Of a DNA stretch of 64,000 nucleotides, positions 24,252 to 31,887 are shown piece by piece (within the stretch, counting starts at the first letter, position 1; each line of letters begins with the position of its first letter). The translations under genes and the position numbers were made by a program. The notes beneath the pieces are model-generated. The model saw only the letters and a list, made by a program, of their open reading frames with translations, was not told the origin of the DNA and searched no databases. Source of the stretch: Roseibacillus sp. (GTDB lineage Bacteria; Verrucomicrobiota; Verrucomicrobiia; Verrucomicrobiales; Akkermansiaceae); assembly GCA_002709915.1 (NCBI GenBank), contig PARF01000088.1:1-64000 (forward strand). Direction: 5' to 3'.

Positions 24252-26006
24252 ATGCGCAGTATCTTTCTCGCTCTTACCGTTATCGCCGCCTACGCCCTGC
24301 TGCGCGGCTGGCCGGAAGAACTGCACCCTGTCCTTCGTAACTGCCTCGCCGTCCTCGTCCTCGTCCTGGGAATTGGCCTTTGGCAACGTCGGGTTAGGCC
24401 GGGAGGCACTGTTGCTCGATCTCTTCGACGACCTTCATGGTCCGATTACCTCGCGATCGGGCTTGGTATCTTGAGCATCGAATGCCTCTTCATGTGCTTC
24501 CTGACTGTGATCCCATCCCACGCCGAATCCGTATCGCTTCGTGTTGCGGAGTTGCTCTCCTCTCAAGGGCGTGAGCCCACTCAAACTAAATCCGACGAGG
24601 GCCTTTCCTCACACGGAGGCAGTATTTCCGGAAACTGGCTCTGGGACACAAGAGGGCGCCGCCCTCTTCCCCTCACCAGCAACGCGCGCCCGTCAAATAA
24701 GCCTGAGATTTTTTTCCGTCCGCGGGATCCTTCGACAACCGGATTCCTGCTTCGTAGAAGAACATACCTTCGCGCCTTCGCACTGGAGCGGTTTGATAAC
24801 GCGACATGGACACCCGTTGGAATGCCCCCCGCTTTACTCACTCCTGACGAAGGCGGCAGGATTAATCTGAACCAGCCGGAAACTCGCCCCGGCCCTCTGC
24901 TCAGGGGGGAAATTATTCAAGCCTCCCACCCACGTGGAGAAGACCTATTCACAGCTCCACAGGGAGCGGTCCAAGGCTGGGTGCCGCAACTTCGGCACGT
25001 AGACCCTGGCATTTTCCGCCTCAACCCGGCGAAGGATTCCGAAAAGGGATACACTTATGAGGTGGCCGCAAAAACCGTTACCCTTACTGGTCTCCTTGAA
25101 TCCGGTGAGCTCCCAAACCTCAGGTTTCCAGCTCTGCCTGAGGACTCTCCACGCTTGCAACTTCCATCCAGCGAAGAGCTCCGCGATCAAATCATCAACC
25201 TGTCCAGTAAGACGCTCGGCGATGCTGCTTCGCGGCTGGTCGGCCTGCGAAACCTTCTCTGGCAGGATTTCCAGTATTCTCTCGAGATCCAAAACCCCGG
25301 CGGAATCGATCCCATTCTGAATTTCTTACGAGACGAGAAACGAGGTCATTGCGAGTTCTTCGCCACTGCTGGCGCTCTCCTCTGCAGAGCCCTGAACATC
25401 CCCTCTCGTATTGCCTATGGCTGGAGCGGGGGTAAGTGGTACGAGGGGCCTGGATACCTGATGTTCCGCGCCAGTGAGGCCCACGCCTGGACCGAAATTT
25501 ATCTTGAGGGGATAGGCTGGGTCGTCTTCGACACCACGCCTCCAGGAGCGAGGACCCTGCTTGATGTTGCCGACGCCAACGAGCTGTTGCCACTGATGGA
25601 AAACGAGCAGCTCGACTTGGACTCTGCTGCTGCCGCCCAGGAACGTGCCAGAACGCTCTGGACGTATCTCGCCCTCAGCGCGGGGCTTGGCCTCCTACCC
25701 GTATGCCTCGGCCTGCTCCGCCTTCGGCGAAAATCACCATCAAGAGTGCAAATAGTATCAGAGGACCTCCTTCCGAACCCCCCGGGGTATCTCACCAGAT
25801 TCCGACACTCCTGCCGGGAGCACGGCCACCCCATGCCTCCCAGCCGCACCCTGCGGCAGCAGTTGGATTCGCTTGCAAAAAGCGATCGTGAGCCCGCCTT
25901 CGCGAAGGAGCTGCTGCAATATCACTATTCAATCACCTATGGGAACGATGCTCCCTGCAGGCAGCGGGAGTCCGATCTTATGAAGGCTATCAAACTCTGG
26001 TCCTGA
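24252..26006 (+). CDS. Transglutaminase-like membrane protein (TgpA type)
   Basis: The third gene of the moxR set encodes a membrane-anchored transglutaminase-fold protein. The ATG at 24252 (MRSIFLALTVIAAYALL) starts directly in the first membrane helix; the ORF track's 24147 start lies inside the DUF58 gene. Further N-terminal helices are near 25-45 and 65-90. The external domain has the Cys-His-Asp triad: GHCEFFATAGALLCRALNIPSR (Cys), SEAHAWTEIYLEGIGWVVFDTTPPG (His, Asp). A helix near 470-490 (TYLALSAGLGLLPVCLGLL) precedes a C-terminal cytoplasmic DUF4129-like tail. It is a peptidase or cross-linking enzyme, substrate unknown. Confidence 0.92.
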   Translation: MRSIFLALTVIAAYALLRGWPEELHPVLRNCLAVLVLVLGIGLWQRRVRPGGTVARSLRRPSWSDYLAIGLGILSIECLFMCFLTVIPSHAESVSLRVAELLSSQGREPTQTKSDEGLSSHGGSISGNWLWDTRGRRPLPLTSNARPSNKPEIFFRPRDPSTTGFLLRRRTYLRAFALERFDNATWTPVGMPPALLTPDEGGRINLNQPETRPGPLLRGEIIQASHPRGEDLFTAPQGAVQGWVPQLRHVDPGIFRLNPAKDSEKGYTYEVAAKTVTLTGLLESGELPNLRFPALPEDSPRLQLPSSEELRDQIINLSSKTLGDAASRLVGLRNLLWQDFQYSLEIQNPGGIDPILNFLRDEKRGHCEFFATAGALLCRALNIPSRIAYGWSGGKWYEGPGYLMFRASEAHAWTEIYLEGIGWVVFDTTPPGARTLLDVADANELLPLMENEQLDLDSAAAAQERARTLWTYLALSAGLGLLPVCLGLLRLRRKSPSRVQIVSEDLLPNPPGYLTRFRHSCREHGHPMPPSRTLRQQLDSLAKSDREPAFAKELLQYHYSITYGNDAPCRQRESDLMKAIKLWS

Positions 26007-26064
26007 GCCCCCCATAAAGCGCTTGGCGATCGCTCGTCCCAGTCCGAAACATAAGCCGTCCGAG

Positions 26065-26751
26065 TTACCCGGGCACAATTCCTTGCTCCCTCCCCGGGGA
26101 TTCCTTCGGTTTCGTGATATGCGGAGGCCGCAGGTAGAAAGGCTGGGGGGAAAGACGGGCCAGTTCTTCCCGCTCGTCGTCCGCCCGGCTCAACCAAGAC
26201 TCCAGGAGGAATGCCGCGCAGGGAAGCTCCGGACGAATCTGGTAGTCACCCAGCCCGAGGCGGCTCACCTCATCCAAGGTCACCAAAGCCTCCCCATCCT
26301 CCACTGCCCTCTGAACCCTCTCCTCAAATTTAAGGTGATCAGAGAGGACCGGAGCTGCCAGCAACCTGCCATAATTAAGATCGACTGTAAAAAATGTGCC
26401 TCTCCGGGCATCGCCCAAGGCAACACACTTCCCACCAGATCGGACCGTAGGCAGGCTCTCCAGCGAAGAAATCCCTACCGTAGGGCAGCGGTGGACAATC
26501 CCTATCCCCTGTCCCGCTGCGATTCCCACCCGTGCGCCGTTGTAACTACCTGGTCCAGTGCCAACGACAACCAGCTCTATCCTCCCCTCTCCAGCGAGAT
26601 CCAAAATCTCCCCAAGGGGCTCCATTAGAAGCTCTGAGGGCCGTCTCGATGCCTCAAATTCCACAGTCTTGATCAACTCGCACCCCCGGGCGAGAGCCAC
26701 CGATCCCCGGCTACTGGTCGTCTCGATCGCAATGGTGTAAACCGCTACCAC
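26065..26751 (-). CDS. tsaB: tRNA threonylcarbamoyladenosine protein TsaB
   Basis: TsaB is the inactive ASKHA-fold partner of TsaD in making t6A on ANN-decoding tRNAs. The motif TIAIETTSSRGSVAL opens the fold, followed by ASRRPSELLMEPL and VVGTGPGSYNGARVGIAAGQGI, the TsaB version of the nucleotide-binding loop. The C-terminal half is less conserved, as usual. The GTG at 26751 starts just before the first strand; the ORF track's start at 26814 adds 21 unrelated residues. TsaD and TsaE are not in the window. It is divergent from citrate synthase. Confidence 0.88.
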   Translation of the reverse strand: MVAVYTIAIETTSSRGSVALARGCELIKTVEFEASRRPSELLMEPLGEILDLAGEGRIELVVVGTGPGSYNGARVGIAAGQGIGIVHRCPTVGISSLESLPTVRSGGKCVALGDARRGTFFTVDLNYGRLLAAPVLSDHLKFEERVQRAVEDGEALVTLDEVSRLGLGDYQIRPELPCAAFLLESWLSRADDEREELARLSPQPFYLRPPHITKPKESPGREQGIVPG

Positions 26752-26909
26752 GCCCTGATGGTAGACTTCACCGTAAAGTCTCCAATCAAGAAACGATTCG
26801 AAATCTTCATCCATTACGTCTTGCGCGTTACGGTCTATGCCGCTTTTTTCTCGGAGCGCTTCGTCCCGTTCCGGGACCAGCCATACACTTTCTATCCAAA
26901 ATTTAATCT

Positions 26910-28040
26910 GTGTCCGACTACGCCAAAGGCCTCGAAGGGGTTACCGCCAACGAATCTGTTCTTTCAAACGTCGAAGGCCTTGAGGGTCGCCTCTCCTACC
27001 TCGGCTATCACATCGATGATCTCGTAGAGCACTGCTGCTACGAAGAGGTGGTCTATCTTCTTTACCACCGGGAACTGCCAACACTCGCTCAACTGGAGTC
27101 CTTCAAGCAGGATCTGGCCAGCAGGCGGGCGATACCACAGGGAGTCATTGACTATCTCAAGGCGGCCCCAAAAGAAGCCGGGCCCATGGACGTTCTGCGA
27201 ACCGCAGTCTCAATGCTTGGGCTTTACGACGACCGGGCAAAGATCGGCGAGCCCGACCATGCTGCAAACCGTGAAGTCGCCATGTCCTTGTGCGCTCAGG
27301 CAGGAACCATTGTAGCTTACTTCCACCGCGCCCGGCAGGGGCTTGAGCTTCCTCCCATTCGCGAAGACCTTTCGGAGGCAGGTCATTTCATCTACCTCTA
27401 CACGGGAGAGGAGCCCGGAGAGCAGGCCACCAGGACCCTCGACGTTGCATACATCCTGCATGCTGATCACGGGATGAACGCGTCTACCTTCTCGGCTCGC
27501 GTCACTGTTGCGACCCTCTCCGACTTTTACTCTGCTATCACATCCGCGATTGGTACTTTGAAGGGCCCTCTCCATGGCGGTGCGAATGAAGGTGTCATCA
27601 AAATGCTCGAGGAGATTGGGTCCGTAGACAAAGTAGATGCCTATATCGAAGATGCCCTCGCCAACAAACGCAAGATCATGGGTATTGGCCACAGGATTTA
27701 CAAAGTTCTCGATCCGCGTGCTCCTCACTTAAAGCGTATGGCCCGGAAGTTGACCGAAGAACTCGGAGAACCAAAGTGGGTGCAGATGTCAGAACGCATT
27801 GCCCAGCTCATGGAAGAGAGAAAGGGATTAAACGCCAATGTCGATTTTTACTCTGCTACCGTCTACTACTCGTTGGGTCTTCCTACAGACCTTTTTACTC
27901 CGATCTTCGCTATTGCCCGGATGAGCGGATGGACCGCACAGGTCATGGAGCAGCTTGAAGACAATCGTCTTTACCGTCCGCTAACCGAATACGTCGGCCC
28001 TCAGGAGCTTTCCCCGGTTCCCCCAATCTCCGAGCGCTAG
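26910..28040 (+). CDS. gltA: Citrate synthase
   Basis: Citrate synthase condenses oxaloacetate and acetyl-CoA at the entry to the TCA cycle. Active-site segments are present: ILHADHGMNAST, GPLHGGANEGV, IMGIGHRIYK and ANVDFYSATVYY, which supply the catalytic His/His/Asp set and substrate-binding Arg. The 376-residue length is that of the short type, dimeric in Gram-positives and also seen in 2-methylcitrate synthases. I cannot separate those activities by sequence alone; without prp genes nearby citrate synthase is more likely. It begins at GTG (MSDYAKGLEGVTANESVLS). Its TAG stop sits in a CTAG palindrome shared with the convergent TauE-like gene. Confidence 0.93.
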   Translation: MSDYAKGLEGVTANESVLSNVEGLEGRLSYLGYHIDDLVEHCCYEEVVYLLYHRELPTLAQLESFKQDLASRRAIPQGVIDYLKAAPKEAGPMDVLRTAVSMLGLYDDRAKIGEPDHAANREVAMSLCAQAGTIVAYFHRARQGLELPPIREDLSEAGHFIYLYTGEEPGEQATRTLDVAYILHADHGMNASTFSARVTVATLSDFYSAITSAIGTLKGPLHGGANEGVIKMLEEIGSVDKVDAYIEDALANKRKIMGIGHRIYKVLDPRAPHLKRMARKLTEELGEPKWVQMSERIAQLMEERKGLNANVDFYSATVYYSLGLPTDLFTPIFAIARMSGWTAQVMEQLEDNRLYRPLTEYVGPQELSPVPPISER

Positions 28041-28408
28041 GCCGTCTTCAGCATCAACATTCGCGCTCCTACAAGAATCAGGAGGAGCCCGAATAGGCGG
28101 GTGAGATGCTGATTGCTCATGTTTCTCATGAGCTCTGTTCCATACCACGCCGCTACCGCCGCGCCCAGGCCCGTGAAGGCAACCAGCCTCCAGTCAATCA
28201 GATCACTTTTCCGAAGGACGTGATTTGCTGTCCCAGCCAGCGCGGTCACGACCACGACCGCAAGGGATGTGGCAACTGCATGCTTCTGGCTCATTCCGAG
28301 AGCGAGGACAAAAGCGGGGACCATGAGAATTCCTCCACCCACTCCGCAAAGAGCTCCAGCCAATCCTGCGGCTAATCCTACGATAAGCCCTGTTATGACG
28401 ATTTTCAC
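28037..28408 (-). CDS. Half-length TauE/SafE (DUF81) membrane protein
   Basis: The 123-residue protein has four membrane helices and a TauE/SafE repeat: LIVGLAAGLAGALCGVGGGILMVPAFVLALGMSQKHAVATSLAVV. Full-length members are about 250 residues with two such repeats; this one has a single repeat. It must therefore dimerise to make a transporter, if it is one. Predicted substrates in the family are sulfite, sulfonates or other organic anions. It converges with citrate synthase with a 4-bp overlap at the stops and is 62 bp downstream of holA on the same strand, so it may share the holA transcript. Confidence 0.85.
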   Translation of the reverse strand: MKIVITGLIVGLAAGLAGALCGVGGGILMVPAFVLALGMSQKHAVATSLAVVVVTALAGTANHVLRKSDLIDWRLVAFTGLGAAVAAWYGTELMRNMSNQHLTRLFGLLLILVGARMLMLKTA

Positions 28409-28470
28409 TCTCTCAGGGCATCACGACTGGACCGTTTATCAAGAACACGTTTTCAAAGTTCGCCTCTTCG

Positions 28471-29598
28471 TCACGCGCTCTTCCTTGAGGAACTCTTTCC
28501 GATTCCCATGGTAAGTTCGGCGACGAGCCGATGGAGAACCATTCGGGGATCCAGCTGGGTCGTGACAAGAGACTTATCCGCATTGAGGGCTGATTCCAGC
28601 GCTTTACTCATCTCGCCGATAGTCACTTGTCCGGCTTTACGGACCGCGAAGAAAAGCCCCCATGCGTTAACGCTCCCGCTCTTTGTCCGGGGCAGCCACG
28701 CAATATCGCCATCCGGCAGCTGGTTCAGCGCCGAGGTAAAAGAGCGCCCATTATGCGTTGGCAACCTGGGATGAGAATCGAGGAGCACACGCGCCATGAA
28801 TAGATTGCGAATGGTGGGGATGATTGCCGCACGCATAAGCCCGATGGCGCTTTCGCCTTTCTCTAACTGGGCATCAACCAGAGAGATCGCCCGCGCCGTA
28901 TCCCGGCTCTCGAGAGCCCTCCCGATTTCCCAGACCACTCCTTTACGGCTGAGGGGAACAATCAGGCGGACATCCTCTAACTCGATAAGCCTCCTGTCCC
29001 CGAGATAAAGGCTGAGTTTCTCCAGTTCGTTGCCGATCTGACGGGTCTCTTCCCCAGCCATCTGGACAAACAAGTCCAATGCTTCCTGCTCGAAGGCGAG
29101 TTCCAGCTCCTTGGCCCGGGTGGTCACCAGCAACGCTACTTCATCCTCCCAGCCGTCCTTTGAAACATCGATCTTGTCGAATGTCGCAACCTCGCCGTTT
29201 TTTTGCAGCCATTTGTAAAATCCGCGGCGCTTATCGATTGCCGCCGAACTGATAAGAAACGTTACCTCGTTCCCAATGCCCGCCTTCAACACCTCAAGTA
29301 GGTCTTCCACTCCCTCCTTGGCCCTTTCCGACCCACCGGTTCGGTCATCAGCCAGAAAATTTGCACCCTTGAGCCATACGATCTTATCGGCTCCAAAGAA
29401 CCCGACGGTTTGCAATGCCTCAATCGTCCTCGCGCAGGCACGGTAGGCTTCCTCCGCATTCGCTGCGGTCCCCTCGATCACATCGTTCGTGAACTCCTCT
29501 GCCTCTCCAACGGGCTTAAGCTCATTGAAAAGCGCAAGCGCCTCCTCCGACACCCGGCCTTCATCGGTACCAATGACAGCATGAACCGGTCCTGACAT
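28471..29598 (-). CDS. holA: DNA polymerase III delta subunit
   Basis: HolA is the clamp-loader subunit that opens the beta sliding clamp. The N-terminal part (VHAVIGTDEGRVSEEALALF) and the hydrophobic stretch FFGADKIVWLKGANFL are typical of the delta N-domain, and the helical collar domain fills the C-terminus (IGLMRAAIIPTIRNLFMARVLL). Length (375) is normal. As usual for delta subunits, identity is carried by pattern more than by single motifs, so the assignment rests on overall layout. The gene is divergent from the PEP-CTERM gene. Confidence 0.85.
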   Translation of the reverse strand: MSGPVHAVIGTDEGRVSEEALALFNELKPVGEAEEFTNDVIEGTAANAEEAYRACARTIEALQTVGFFGADKIVWLKGANFLADDRTGGSERAKEGVEDLLEVLKAGIGNEVTFLISSAAIDKRRGFYKWLQKNGEVATFDKIDVSKDGWEDEVALLVTTRAKELELAFEQEALDLFVQMAGEETRQIGNELEKLSLYLGDRRLIELEDVRLIVPLSRKGVVWEIGRALESRDTARAISLVDAQLEKGESAIGLMRAAIIPTIRNLFMARVLLDSHPRLPTHNGRSFTSALNQLPDGDIAWLPRTKSGSVNAWGLFFAVRKAGQVTIGEMSKALESALNADKSLVTTQLDPRMVLHRLVAELTMGIGKSSSRKSA

Positions 29599-29634
29599 GT
29601 CTATATGCTAGAATGGCCGTTAGCAGCCCAGCAA

Positions 29635-29658
29635 GCCCACACGAGAGCATGCGTGGGC
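29635..29658. repeat. Hairpin in holA/PEP-CTERM intergenic region
   Basis: GCCCAC (29635-29640), a 12-nt loop, GTGGGC (29653-29658) lies in the 167-bp divergent gap. There is no T-tract. It may be an operator or part of the PEP-CTERM gene's 5' UTR. Confidence 0.25.
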
Positions 29659-29765
29659 AGGCACGACACTTAACAAGGCCTGAATGCGCACCAGGTGGAA
29701 CAATATCTGCTCACTTTGTGTTTCACTACCCCACCGTTTTGGGCTAGCCTTCCCCTCCCCGACCT

Positions 29766-30419
29766 ATGAAGTTACTTTCCCTGTTTACTCTCTGCGTCAC
29801 GCTTACCATTCCCTCTCAGGGTGCGTTAATTATCACAGGTGTGTTCGATGGGCCATTATCGGGCGGTAGGCCGAAAGGGGTCGAACTATTTGCGACTGCC
29901 GATATTGTCTCCCTGTCCAATTTTGCGGTGGGTAGCGCAAATAATGGAGGAGGAACAGACGGTGCTGAATTTTTTCTGCCTGACCAGCCACTCTCGGCCG
30001 GACAGTTTTTTTACGTGGCGTCGTCTGATATCGGATTCGAAGATTTCTTTGGCTTCCCGGCGGGAGCTATTTCAAACGCTCTTTCGATTAATGGCGACGA
30101 CGCTATTGAACTCTTCTCTGCCTCCGCTGGAGAAACCGTGATTGATGTGTTCGGGGATATTGGCACTGACGGATCGGGTGAGCCCTGGGAGTATACGGAC
30201 GGCTGGGCCTATCGGGCTAATGGACTGCCTGCCAATGGCGGAACCTTCGACGCTGCTAACTGGACCTTCTCCGGACGCGATGCGTTGGACGGCGAATCAT
30301 CTAACGCGGATGCCGCATCCCCAATACCGGTTGGCACATGGCAGATCCCGGAGCCGACCTCAGCCCTGCTCGGAGCCATTGGTGTCGGTCTTTTATGTTT
30401 CCTCCGGAGGAAGCCCTGA
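29766..30419 (+). CDS. PEP-CTERM exported protein with lamin-tail-like domain
   Basis: The 217-residue protein has a signal peptide (MKLLSLFTLCVTLTIPSQG) and a classic PEP-CTERM sorting tail: PEPTSALLGAIGVGLLCFL then RRKP. The tail is recognised by an exosortase (not in this window), which cleaves and delivers the protein to the surface or matrix. The body (ITGVFDGPLSGGRPKGVELFA, DDAIELFSASAGETVIDVFGD, EYTDGWAYR) resembles the lamin tail domain found in secreted bacterial proteins. Its 3' end overlaps the end of the convergent tadA by 27 bp. The function is probably structural or adhesive. Confidence 0.88.
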   Translation: MKLLSLFTLCVTLTIPSQGALIITGVFDGPLSGGRPKGVELFATADIVSLSNFAVGSANNGGGTDGAEFFLPDQPLSAGQFFYVASSDIGFEDFFGFPAGAISNALSINGDDAIELFSASAGETVIDVFGDIGTDGSGEPWEYTDGWAYRANGLPANGGTFDAANWTFSGRDALDGESSNADAASPIPVGTWQIPEPTSALLGAIGVGLLCFLRRKP

Positions 30420-30968
30420 TCGGTCAGCTCTCGGTGATTCCAACAAAGGGGCATCAGGCCCCGACTCCCGGTGTCTCTTGGCCGCTGTTCTCGCTCTGGC
30501 CTCACGGAAGAAGCGCTGAAGGAGCTCTACACATTCATCTTCGAGCACCCCTCCGGTCGTCTCACAGCGATGATTCAAAGGAGGATTGGACTCTAGGAGG
30601 TTGATCCACCCCCCGGCCGCTCCCGCCTTCAGATCAGGGCACCCGAACACCACGCGCTCCGGACGACAGTGAACAATAGCTCCTGCACACATCGGGCACG
30701 GTTCCTTCGTTACGTAGAGAACACACTTCTCAAGCCGCCAGTCTTCCAACCTGCTCTGTGCTGCAGTCAACGCCAGCATCTCAGCGTGAGCTGTGGCATC
30801 ACGAAGAGTCTCAACCTGATTCCAGCCCCGAGCGATAACCTCTCCCTCCATCACCACTACGGCCCCAATAGGCACTTCTTCCGCGGCATAGGCCTTGTGG
30901 GCCTCTCGCAAGGCCTGCCCCATGAAATAGGCATCGCTGGCGAGGTCGATAATCAGGTCTTCACTCAC
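30393..30968 (-). CDS. tadA: tRNA-specific adenosine deaminase (TadA)
   Basis: TadA deaminates the wobble adenosine of tRNA-Arg(ACG) to inosine. The zinc and catalytic residues are in TAHAEMLAL and TKEPCPMCAGAIVH, and EVPIGAVVVMEGEVIARGWN opens the fold. Catalytic homology ends near residue 150. The last 40 residues (RARTAAKRHRESGPDAPLLE onward) are basic and then Pro-rich, longer than in E. coli, and their codons overlap the end of the PEP-CTERM gene on the other strand. A role in tRNA editing is likely, but a guanine or other nucleobase deaminase of the same family cannot be excluded. It is divergent from rpe. Confidence 0.88.
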   Translation of the reverse strand: MSEDLIIDLASDAYFMGQALREAHKAYAAEEVPIGAVVVMEGEVIARGWNQVETLRDATAHAEMLALTAAQSRLEDWRLEKCVLYVTKEPCPMCAGAIVHCRPERVVFGCPDLKAGAAGGWINLLESNPPLNHRCETTGGVLEDECVELLQRFFREARARTAAKRHRESGPDAPLLESPRADRSGLPPEET

Positions 30969-31038
30969 TCACAAGAAGCAAGCACAATGACACGAGTTGC
31001 CAAACCCTGAAGTTGTCCACGCAACAAATATCAAGGCC

Positions 31039-31067
31039 GGCTTCCCAATGCGAAGGAATGGGAAGCC
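31039..31067. promoter_or_regulatory. 9-bp inverted repeat upstream of rpe
   Basis: GGCTTCCCA (31039-31047), an 11-nt loop, TGGGAAGCC (31059-31067) is a perfect palindrome in the tadA/rpe divergent gap. It ends 35 bp before the rpe GTG. It could be a repressor operator for either gene or a 5' UTR hairpin; no T-tract follows, so it is not a simple terminator. Confidence 0.45.
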
Positions 31068-31090
31068 TTGAAAAGTAGCGCTGGCTGGTT

Positions 31091-31097
31091 AAAAGGA
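31091..31097 (+). promoter_or_regulatory. Ribosome-binding site for rpe
   Basis: AAAAGGA lies 4 nt before the GTG at 31102. It supports that non-ATG start, since clear Shine-Dalgarno sequences are rare in this window. Confidence 0.6.
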
Positions 31098-31101
31098 CCA
31101 C

Positions 31102-31776
31102 GTGAAACAATGGAGCAACGCCGACCGCATCGTGGCACCCTCGGTATTAGCTGCAGATTTTTCCCGCATTGCGGAAGAATGCTCGAGAGCGATCACTGCT
31201 GGCGCAGACTGGCTGCACCTCGACGTCATGGACGGGCATTTTGTTGAGAATATCTCGTTCGGACCGGCAATGGTGGAAGCTATTCACGCGACCAATGACA
31301 TTTTCCTTGATGTGCATCTGATGATCGAGAGACCAGACCATTACGTCCCACGATTTCTCGAAGCGGGGGCGGACCTCATCTCCGTTCACGCCGAACCAGA
31401 GGCTCATCACGACATAGCTCGCACCTTGGAGATGATTCAGCGTGGGGGTTGCCAGAGCGGTATCGCTCTGAACCCAGCCACCTCCCTGGAAGCAGTGGAT
31501 CCGTATCTTGATCAGATTGACTTGCTTCTGGTCATGACTGTTGTCCCAGGGTTCGGGGGGCAGGCGTTCATACCGGAAGTCCTGCCCAAGGTAGAAAAGG
31601 CGGCAAAGATCAGGGACGAGCGGTCCCTCTCTTTTCATATCGAGGTAGATGGCGGTATCGATCCAGAGACCGCTCCGGCGGCCACAGGCGCGGGAGCAAA
31701 CGTGTTGGTTGCAGGCTCCTCGACCTTCAAGGCTCCTGACATTGGCGAAGCGATCCGTGCGATCCGGGACGCCTGA
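31102..31776 (+). CDS. rpe: Ribulose-phosphate 3-epimerase
   Basis: Rpe interconverts ribulose-5-phosphate and xylulose-5-phosphate in the pentose phosphate pathway. The barrel motifs are all present: IVAPSVLAADFSRI, WLHLDVMDGHFVENISFGP (catalytic Asp and metal-binding His), LDVHLMIERPDHYV, LVMTVVPGFGGQAFIP and FHIEVDGGIDPETAP (second catalytic Asp). Length (224) is normal. The start is GTG, supported by a nearby ribosome-binding site. It is divergent from tadA and followed after 111 bp by the sulfatase gene. Confidence 0.97.
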   Translation: MKQWSNADRIVAPSVLAADFSRIAEECSRAITAGADWLHLDVMDGHFVENISFGPAMVEAIHATNDIFLDVHLMIERPDHYVPRFLEAGADLISVHAEPEAHHDIARTLEMIQRGGCQSGIALNPATSLEAVDPYLDQIDLLLVMTVVPGFGGQAFIPEVLPKVEKAAKIRDERSLSFHIEVDGGIDPETAPAATGAGANVLVAGSSTFKAPDIGEAIRAIRDA

Positions 31777-31887
31777 CACCCTCCTCCTGCTCATGGAGGA
31801 CCACTTTTGCCAGACCAGACGAGCCCGCGTTAGCGCCTAGTCGACTTTTGCTGGTGGGAGACTTGCAACCCCCGCTAATTTAACCGC

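Noticed and set aside
31147-31794. 215-residue minus-strand ORF
   Set aside because: It is a shadow of rpe, which has complete active-site motifs.
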